A stretch of DNA of 64,000 bases from Neurospora crassa OR74A (lineage: Eukaryota; Ascomycota; Sordariomycetes; Sordariales; Sordariaceae). The stretch is from assembly GCF_000182925.2 (NCBI RefSeq), contig NC_026505.1, positions 1,488,001 to 1,552,000 on the forward strand, given 5' to 3'. Made by a program: the position numbers and the translations under genes. How positions within the stretch are numbered: the first letter of the stretch is position 1; every line of letters begins with the position of its first letter. The notes beneath the pieces are model-generated. The model had not been told where the DNA came from and did no database searches. It saw only the letters and a program-made list of their open reading frames with translations. This document shows, piece by piece, positions 56,987-64,000 of the stretch.

Positions 56987-59900
56987 ATGGCATCACTTTT
57001 GCGTCTCCTCGCCTCGCTACTTTTCGTTGCAGTATCCAATGCTGCTCCAGGGGTCTATTTTCCCATCAGCTCTCAAATCCCACCTATTGCCAGAATCGGA
57101 GAACCGTTCTCGTTTATATTTTCAAAGTCAACATTCACCTCGACATCAAGCATCACCTACTCCCTTGCCAACTCTCCAGATTGGCTTTCAATCGACGGCG
57201 ATGCACGGAAGCTCTATGGACTACCAACAGAGGCTGATGTCGGATTGGGAGTTAGGGTGAATGTTCCGTTTGGATTGGTGGCAACTGACGAGACCGGCTC
57301 GACAACACTTGACATCACACTGATCGTTTCAAGGAAGGCCGGGCCCAAGCTTGATATTCCTCTCAACCAACAGATACCGGGATTTGACTTCTTCTCCAAC
57401 CCCTACACCATTCTGTCACCGCCGATGAACCAGTTCTCTTTCGTGCTGGACCCAAAGACCTTCTCAGCACCTTCAGACAAGCCTTTGACATACTATGCAG
57501 TCATGTCGGACAACACTCCTCTTCCGGCCTGGATATCGTTTGACGCCGGAAAACTTGCTTTCTCCGGACAGACTCCAGCTTTCGAGGCTCTCGTCGACCC
57601 ACCCCAGACCTTCGAGTTCCAACTCCTAGCCACTGACACACCTGGGTTCGCCGATGCCTCTCTGAGATTCAACATTGTGGTCGGGAACCACAGAGTTACG
57701 GCCGATCAGACGACAGTTGTCATCAATGCAACTGCTGGGAAGTCCTTTTCATATGACGGGCTGCGAGGCAGCATCGACGTCGATGGCCAACCCATGCCTT
57801 CTGGCGATGGTATGATCGTGGCCTCTACTTTCAATACCCCGTCATGGCTCACCCTGGATATGGACAGTCTACATATCGCAGGCACTCCTCCCTTGACAGC
57901 AAAGTCAACAAACTTTACCCTCACGCTCCAGGACAGCTTTGCGGACAGATTCAATCTGACTGTCATGGTTCAGGTCAGCGGCACTCAAGCTCAAATCTTC
58001 GGCATGTTGAAGGAAGAGCTGCCTGTCATACAGGCACACGCGGGCGAGCACATAAATTTTGAGCTTGACCCCTTCCTAAAGGAGCCTGATGGCACAGAAA
58101 TAGTTGTCGATGACGATGCATCGCCTTCATGGATCCATGTCCGCGAAGGAACCATTTTCGGCGACGTACCAAAATCGTCAAAAGACTCCATCGTCAGTGC
58201 TACGATAAGATTGACTTCAAAAGCTTCAGGAGCATCAGAGTCAGTCCTGCTGAGCGTGCACATGCTAGCGGATTCAGGGGACGCGGTAGACACGACAGAT
58301 ACAGATTCGACTTCGGGCTCGTCGGGCGGTACTAAGCCTACTGAGGAACATGCACCTACTCCCATCGGACTCATTCTGCTGGTCACTATCCTTCCCGGAC
58401 TCTTGCTCCTTGGCGCTCTCATGGGCATGCTTATCTGTTGCCTTAGGCGACGAAGAGAAGCCAAACGACCAAAGCTCAGCACCCGTGATATATCGGGCCC
58501 TCTTCCGGGAACTTTCACCATCAATGTCACAGGTCCAGATGGGCAGAGTTCCATGGAGCACATAACAGGACCACACAACACGCAAAGCACGATAAGTCAT
58601 ATGTCACTTGCTGAACAAGACCGGAAGAGTGACCCTGAATCGGGCATCAGCCGCCACCAAAGCTTCGATGTTGACGTGCCACGCCCGCTCAGCACAGTTC
58701 GGATGCTGCCTACCAACGAAGAACTCCTGCCGGCGAGCAGTAGTCTTCTGGATATCACAGGTTCGCCTCTGATGTCCGGTGCTATCACTGGAACTCCGCG
58801 AAATCGGCGGCACGAAAGAACCCAGACGCTCCTCAGCCACATTTCGGAGACTAGCTACTATGAGGAGCACTCCTCAGGAATCACCATCGAAAATACTCTG
58901 GAATTCCTCGGCAACAGCAACACCAGAGGCTCGTTTCGGGATGGTGTTGAAGTCGACATTCCGTGCCTTGGTGACCTGTCTAGCATCCAACCCACCCCGA
59001 ACTCTGCATATACGGGCGAATCATACTGGAGCAAGCTAGGTTCCGGCCCGTCCGTTCATAACAGATCTCCTGCGATAGGCTCAGTCCACAATGATCCTAC
59101 AGGCGCTGCCCGGACTCAGCCAGCCATGCTAGTGAGAAAACTCGTGTGGCCTTGGTTCAAGGGCCGTGTCATCAGTATCAAAGGTGTTGCTGAGAAGTTC
59201 GGGGAGGCAGCGAAGACAACATTGGCAGGCTTGCCCAGTCTGTCCAGTGTCCAGGCATCTTTACACGAAAAGACACCAGACATATCACTCTTATCAAACA
59301 AGCAGTCTGAAAGCTCCCACATCCCCGACTTCCCATCACCGCCACAAGGGACAAAGCGACCCATCATGACCAAGTATGCAAGACCAGTGACGCGAAGAGC
59401 AGTCGGCACAGGGCGTATCGTCATCCCACGACAAAGGCTAGTGTCGACAAAGGTCGAGGTAGTGAGAGGTCCGACTGAAGACCTTTACAAACCAGCAGAG
59501 GACAAAAAGCAAGCTTCACCCACGTCTAGCTTCGACCGCCCCAGCAGGAACTCACTTGGCATCTCGTACGCAGACATGGCATCCAACTCACCTTTCCACC
59601 AGTCTAGCACATGGTCAACAATACCTTCTAGTCACGAGTGGCACGACGAGACACTACAGAGCCTCGAGAATGCCGACAGCGTGTTGCCAAGCTCAAGTCT
59701 CAGAAGATCGCGGTCGGCATCGCAACCTAACTGGGCACCATATAAGGACTCGCTATCTAACATCAACGATGGTGCAAGTTCCAAATATCCGCAGAGTCAA
59801 TGGTCGTTTGCCCCTATCCCGCGGCCTCCGCCTCTTGGTGATGCATCTTCTATCGCCTCGCAGGGTTTGTCGAACTCTGTGAGCGGGCATGCCCGCGCTC

Positions 59901-60109
59901 CTACCCTTAGTTCTGTCGGGTTTTCAAAGGCACCTTCGTCGTTCCGGCTTGATGGCAACGAGAACACGCATAATGACGACGCGGAAAAGGAGAGCAAATG
60001 GGCAGGCGGGACGAGCGGTTTTCTCAATGGTAGGTTTCGCTCACCGCAGCCGATAGCATTGGTGACTTCGCAAAGCAAGACGAGTTCGGAATTTGCTGTT
60101 TACATTTGA
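56987..60109 (+). CDS. axl2: Axl2-like cadherin-fold membrane protein (polarity landmark)
   Basis: This is a type I membrane protein of 1040 residues from one exon, homologous in layout to Axl2, which marks sites of axial budding and septum assembly and binds septin-related factors. The ATG at 56987 starts a good signal peptide (MASLLRLLASLLFVAVSNAA); the frame is open for 13 codons upstream, but with no other ATG. The extracellular half contains repeated dystroglycan/cadherin-like (CADG) units, at roughly 30-140, 150-240, 250-340 and 350-440. Each starts near a hydrophobic-Pro motif and contains a P.W(I/L) pair: SPDWLSIDGDARKLYGLP, LPAWISFDAGKLAFSGQTP, PSWLTLDMDSLHIAGTPP and PSWIHVREGTIFGDVP. 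A single span lies at about 460-482 (LILLVTILPGLLLLGALMGM), followed by CCLRRRREAKRPKL as a stop-transfer. The long Ser/Pro-rich cytosolic tail has no domain. Confidence 0.9.
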   Translation: MASLLRLLASLLFVAVSNAAPGVYFPISSQIPPIARIGEPFSFIFSKSTFTSTSSITYSLANSPDWLSIDGDARKLYGLPTEADVGLGVRVNVPFGLVATDETGSTTLDITLIVSRKAGPKLDIPLNQQIPGFDFFSNPYTILSPPMNQFSFVLDPKTFSAPSDKPLTYYAVMSDNTPLPAWISFDAGKLAFSGQTPAFEALVDPPQTFEFQLLATDTPGFADASLRFNIVVGNHRVTADQTTVVINATAGKSFSYDGLRGSIDVDGQPMPSGDGMIVASTFNTPSWLTLDMDSLHIAGTPPLTAKSTNFTLTLQDSFADRFNLTVMVQVSGTQAQIFGMLKEELPVIQAHAGEHINFELDPFLKEPDGTEIVVDDDASPSWIHVREGTIFGDVPKSSKDSIVSATIRLTSKASGASESVLLSVHMLADSGDAVDTTDTDSTSGSSGGTKPTEEHAPTPIGLILLVTILPGLLLLGALMGMLICCLRRRREAKRPKLSTRDISGPLPGTFTINVTGPDGQSSMEHITGPHNTQSTISHMSLAEQDRKSDPESGISRHQSFDVDVPRPLSTVRMLPTNEELLPASSSLLDITGSPLMSGAITGTPRNRRHERTQTLLSHISETSYYEEHSSGITIENTLEFLGNSNTRGSFRDGVEVDIPCLGDLSSIQPTPNSAYTGESYWSKLGSGPSVHNRSPAIGSVHNDPTGAARTQPAMLVRKLVWPWFKGRVISIKGVAEKFGEAAKTTLAGLPSLSSVQASLHEKTPDISLLSNKQSESSHIPDFPSPPQGTKRPIMTKYARPVTRRAVGTGRIVIPRQRLVSTKVEVVRGPTEDLYKPAEDKKQASPTSSFDRPSRNSLGISYADMASNSPFHQSSTWSTIPSSHEWHDETLQSLENADSVLPSSSLRRSRSASQPNWAPYKDSLSNINDGASSKYPQSQWSFAPIPRPPPLGDASSIASQGLSNSVSGHARAPTLSSVGFSKAPSSFRLDGNENTHNDDAEKESKWAGGTSGFLNGRFRSPQPIALVTSQSKTSSEFAVYI

Positions 60110-63100
60110 GTTTAATACCCCATTTTGTTGTGTTTTGTTTTGTTTTGTTTTGTTTTGTTTTATCTTATTTTTTTTATAGTGCTCCTGAATAATCGGCTTT
60201 TGTGCGGGTACGGACATTAAGGAGTTCAAGGTTCCAGGGCGTCACTGGCGCTTCTCATTTCGAAACGTACAAGCTACATGTGATAGTCCGGATTTTAGTG
60301 TAGTGTAGAGTAGTGTAGTCCGGAAATGTGCCGTCATCACGAACCAGTGGCGGCGAAAATGGGTCTGATATCAGTGGTGCCGTCCAATCTCTCATGCTTC
60401 ATGCTGTGTTCCTTCCCCTCAGTTTCAGTTCAAAACCCAAACTAAAGAAAAAGAGGCTTTGGCTGAGTAGCACAACAAGCCTGTACAGAGAGGTCACGAG
60501 AGAGATTGGATCTTGCTTCCCAATGTCTCATCGCGATGTTGCAACCCAACAAGCAGAATAGGTCATACGAAAGAGGAAAATTTTGAAAGGGCTAAAACAG
60601 AAAAGCTTGAATCTAAAATGCCGGGTGGGTGGGTGTCGTCATCGGTCGACTGCGCAGTCCGTTTCGGTTTACCTATTCCCGGCTGTCTGGGCTTCAATTT
60701 TTCGTCCTAAGTACTGTGATAATCCCGCTCGCAAGCGCTCCTGACGCCAGCCCCCCTTCCGTCTTCTGTGTGGATTTGGGTTTGTTCTAACTGACTTCTG
60801 CCCTTTCGCGTCGTTAGATGGATGCAACAGAAAACCGGAATGCACGGAAAATACACAATAAAAATCACATTCTGTCGTACTGTCGCCAAATCTGATTTTC
60901 TTTTCGGTTTGTCCCAAGGAAGGGTTGAGATTGAAAACGATGACGAAATTGGGGTTCAATTCCATCCCAAACCGGAAGTGTGGATATTGGATTTGGACGG
61001 ATGCTAGTGTACCATACATAGTATTGAGTTTTGGCTCGATGACGCTCCAGTTCTGGGTTTTTACCAGGGCATTTTCGCTCATCCCTTCTGGCTTCCATTC
61101 TCGCCTCCCTTTTCTGGGAAGAGCCTTAATAAGGACACCGCTATCCTCAATGACGCTCTTTCACGCTGGCTCCTGTTTGAAGTTTAGCAAGGGCTCCTGG
61201 CGCCCTCCTGGTCTCTTCACCACATGTGAGTCGAGCGGTGTCTGTGAATAACCTTGGTGATCCGCGGGGTGGGAATTGCCATCTTGTGGCGGAGTCACAG
61301 TGTGCTTTCGGAGCAGTCGATAAGCTTCAAGACTTGGGTTGACATGATAACTTATGTGTGCGTCCAAGTACCTTGCTCCGTGCAATAAGTGCAAAGTCAT
61401 GCACTGTCTTGGGTGCTTGTTCCTCCAAAGAGGAGAAACATCGCCTTCGCGGTAAGTAGCTCGCTCAAGAGGCCCTGCTGGTGAAAGGAGATTTCAATGT
61501 AAAATTCACTGACCTGACGACGACGACGAAGCGCCGGGCGCCTTGAGCGTTATACTACATACTCATTTTCCCCGACTGACTCAGAGTCGCACAATTCCTC
61601 CAACAGCTACATAGCTACCCGCGCGCGTTTTTCTCTCTCTCTCATATCAGGACGGAAGTGCTCCGGACCAATTTGGTTAAGTCATCGCGTGACCAACCAT
61701 GACAAGAAGAAAAAGAAAAGAAAGAAAAAAAAAAAAAAACCAAAAAAAACCACGAAGCTGCGCACAAATTCGCCTCGTTTTTTTCTGTCCTTAACCCTCG
61801 TCCGGGTTGGAAAATGCTCTTCTTTCTACTTTCAGCTGAAGTCTGTCTGCAACATGTCTCCGGGTCCGGTCTCCTACTTAGTGTAGTGTACAATCCATAC
61901 ACTACAACGCGGAGGCAATCCACTCATCCCCGGCCCCGGCTCATTTACCCCACATTGGGTTTTGTCGGCGAGCTCGGGGTTGGTGAATTTTTGGTTGTGC
62001 AGATTCGGGGTTTAGAGGTCCCGCTGTTAGTAGAAGCCAACTAGGGTGGGGAGCTTTCAAAGGGTATTCGTGATGATGAAAGGGTATTGGATGTACAAGA
62101 ACAACAAAACGCATATTCAGAGTTGTAGATCATTTGATATGGAACTCGGTGCACGGAAAAAAAAAAGAAAATCAATTCTGCACTATAACAACCTATTGTG
62201 CCGTGGCAACTGCGGGACAAGAACCACTGATACCTCTCGCTAGCAGCTTGGGGCATCGTACGTCCACCCGCAGCGAGTGAGCCGAGGCGCGGCGCCTAGT
62301 GTACCTAGTGTACTTGTGTACAATACAGGTAAGAGCTCAGCTGGGCTTGGGTTTTGCGGGACGAGACGGCCGGAGAACACCGCTTCACGGCCAGCGGCGG
62401 CAGTTTCTTCTCTTGTGCCCGGGCAGGAGCGGCCTCGACAGTGATGGAGGTAGGTAGGTAGGTAGAGGTAGGTAGTTTACATATCTGTAGGGCTTAGGTG
62501 GGGTGGTGACGACTTTGGTTCCGTCTTTAGCTGATCAGGGCACCGGCCGGCCTCACCGGGGCTCGGGCGCAAGGCTGACCAGAGGGTCCTGTCAGCAGAC
62601 GGGCGGGTATCTCGAAACAGATGAAATCAGACTGAAATGTGAAGCCAAACCGTGATCCGCGCGAGCTACCTACACCTACATCTAAACCCTAGTATCGTGC
62701 CTTTTATCTCTGATCAAAGCTCTTGCACTTCTACATCTGATTATCTCGCTGGAATTGGCGACACATTCTCAAAATCCCATACCGGGAAACTCATCATCGC
62801 CGTACCGAGCACCTTAGCCTGGTTCGACGGTCACGTCCAAGGGTATTTTTGGTTACTTTGTGGAGTGACCTAGACTCTGTTGACTCCTGGCACCAAGCCA
62901 GGCCAAGGAAAAATCGGATCCAACCAAAAGAGCCAAGAGTCACCACCACAGGCTGCCGCTCAAAAGGGCAGGACATCATCACGGCAGAAGGGACAGTCGC
63001 CGCCAACTTGAGCTACCTGCCTACATACCTAGGTACGTAAGGTAGGCAAGTAGTGTGGTCCCGTCATCCAGCAAGCAGACTCATCCAGACCTGCCCATGA

Positions 63101-63560
63101 ACCCTAGAGGTACCTGTACGCACCTACGCGGATAGCCCACCCTAGGTAGATCATACTAAATACCTACCTACCTTGGACAGAAAGAGCTATCTGAGCTAGC
63201 GTGGAGTAACAGCTCCCAACCCGGCAGCTACTACTCAGCAGTTAGTCTCCGTTATCGATTGCTCGTAGCACTCCAATCCACAATCCACCAGCCCACCTAC
63301 ACCTGTCAACCCGGACGGGCACACTGCCTCTGCCTGGGTGCACATCCATCCTCCCTCCGGCCAGAGAACCCAACCTTGCCAACAATCTGCTGCAATCCAC
63401 TCCCGAACAGCAAACCACCACTTGCACCTCCACCGTCCCCTTTCTCGACTCGAAAGCACGATCAAAGTTCCCTCTGTCTGTCACGAGCCTCGTCGCCGAC
63501 TATTCCACTACCACACCCACTCCCACACCACCACCAACAACAACCCACACAGACATCATC
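60110..63560. other. Long spacer between axl2 and the phosphatase gene
   Basis: About 3.4 kb holds the axl2 3' region and the promoter of the next gene. It contains a GTTTT run, an A-rich stretch near 61708-61750, TAGG-type repeats near 62449-62480, TACCTAGG motifs near 63025 and 63140, and a CCT/CCA-rich leader near 63270-63540. Open frames are short and unremarkable. Confidence 0.5.
60130..60161 (+). repeat. (GTTTT)n pentanucleotide repeat
   Basis: Six tandem units lie just after the axl2 stop codon, probably within its 3' untranslated region. Confidence 0.9.
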
Positions 63561-63596
63561 ATGGGCCAGACGCTTTCTGAGCCCGTCGTCGAAAAG
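63561..63596 (+). CDS. First exon of a Ptc2/Ptc3-type protein phosphatase 2C (partial, runs off the window)
   Basis: The frame reads MGQTLSEPVVEK and then meets a GTGCGT donor. This N terminus, with Gly 2 fitting an N-myristoylation signal, matches fungal type 2C serine/threonine phosphatases of the Ptc2/Ptc3 group, which dampen stress and DNA-damage kinases. The next expected piece, leading to the metal-binding MEDAHT region, is not present before the window ends, so the first intron is at least 400 bases. A CT/CA-rich leader precedes the ATG. Only the N-terminal 12 residues support the call. Confidence 0.7.
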
Positions 63597-64000
63597 GTGC
63601 GTGGCAATCATCCTGACCACTCGCTCATTGTGTAAATGCCGTCCTCGCGCCCGGCCTACCTACTCTTGGCGAGGACGGCCTCCATCACCTCCCTCCCTGC
63701 CTGCTGCAAGCAAAAGCATAAACACACGTCGAACCACTTTTCACCACATCGCAATCGCGCTGCCGAGCTGTCTCCCTGTTTGTCCTGCTCATGGCCGCCT
63801 TCGGATCGCCCAACCGTCGGGTCCTCGCCAAAAGACGCCGTGGGCTTTTGTCCTGCTCTCTTCTCCCCCATCACACATCCATGCTGGCTCCTCGCGCGCC
63901 GCTGGGCCCCCATCGGCTGCCCCGAAATCCTACCCACGCCACACCCCGCCTTTGCCCCGCGCACTGAGCTGACCAAGCCGGAATCAACCATGTGAAGCAC

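Noticed and set aside
1-64000. tRNA genes
   Set aside because: I scanned by eye for GGTTCGAATCC-like B boxes with a matching A box on both strands and found none convincing. tRNAscan-SE would settle it.

Overview
This window is a piece of a filamentous ascomycete nuclear genome, almost certainly Neurospora or a very close relative such as Sordaria. Signs are compact genes with short GT..AG introns (mostly 50-110 nt, branch points of the CTAAC/CTGAC type), long low-complexity intergenic spacers full of TACCTAGGTA-like motifs and microsatellites, Neurospora-style C-ending codon use, and a dispersed single 5S rRNA gene with a TATA box about 25 bases upstream. All exon-intron models below were built by eye from splice sites and reading-frame phase. 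Each summed to a whole number of codons, but none was tested against transcripts.

Layout: 1176-5087 (+) Sln1-type hybrid histidine kinase; 7592-11082 (-) BRE4/DUF2421 membrane protein; 12108-13079 (+) HAD hydrolase; 13754-15478 (-) MEK-2/Ste7 MAP kinase kinase; 18659-23077 (+) Spt6; 24559-27681 (+) Osh3-type oxysterol-binding protein; 28475-31927 (+) a PPR-like, probably mitochondrial protein. Next, 32.7-40.4 kb holds a tandem array of three related minus-strand membrane-protein genes: one truncated relic, one with an in-frame TAG at a conserved Trp, and one apparently intact. A 5S rRNA gene sits between the last two. The window continues with 41360-44265 (+) Prp6 splicing factor; 44695-45332 (-) a small calcofluor-hypersensitive-type protein; 46650-48390 (+) a dysferlin-domain protein; 51774-52571 (-) a secreted Asp f 7/RlpA-like protein; 54859-55824 (-) an Efm6-type lysine methyltransferase; 56987-60109 (+) an Axl2-like cadherin-fold membrane protein; and 63561 onward (+) the first exon of a type 2C protein phosphatase.

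The genes are ordinary eukaryotic single-gene units with no operon. Several belong to signalling and polarity: an osmosensing kinase, a pheromone/growth MAPKK, a PP2C phosphatase and Axl2. Others serve core gene expression (Spt6, Prp6, 5S rRNA) or lipid and membrane biology (Osh3, BRE4-like, DysF protein). The least explained part is the tandem membrane-protein family at 32.7-40.4 kb, which shows progressive decay from copy to copy. I found no convincing transposon, CRISPR, tRNA or virus-like element.
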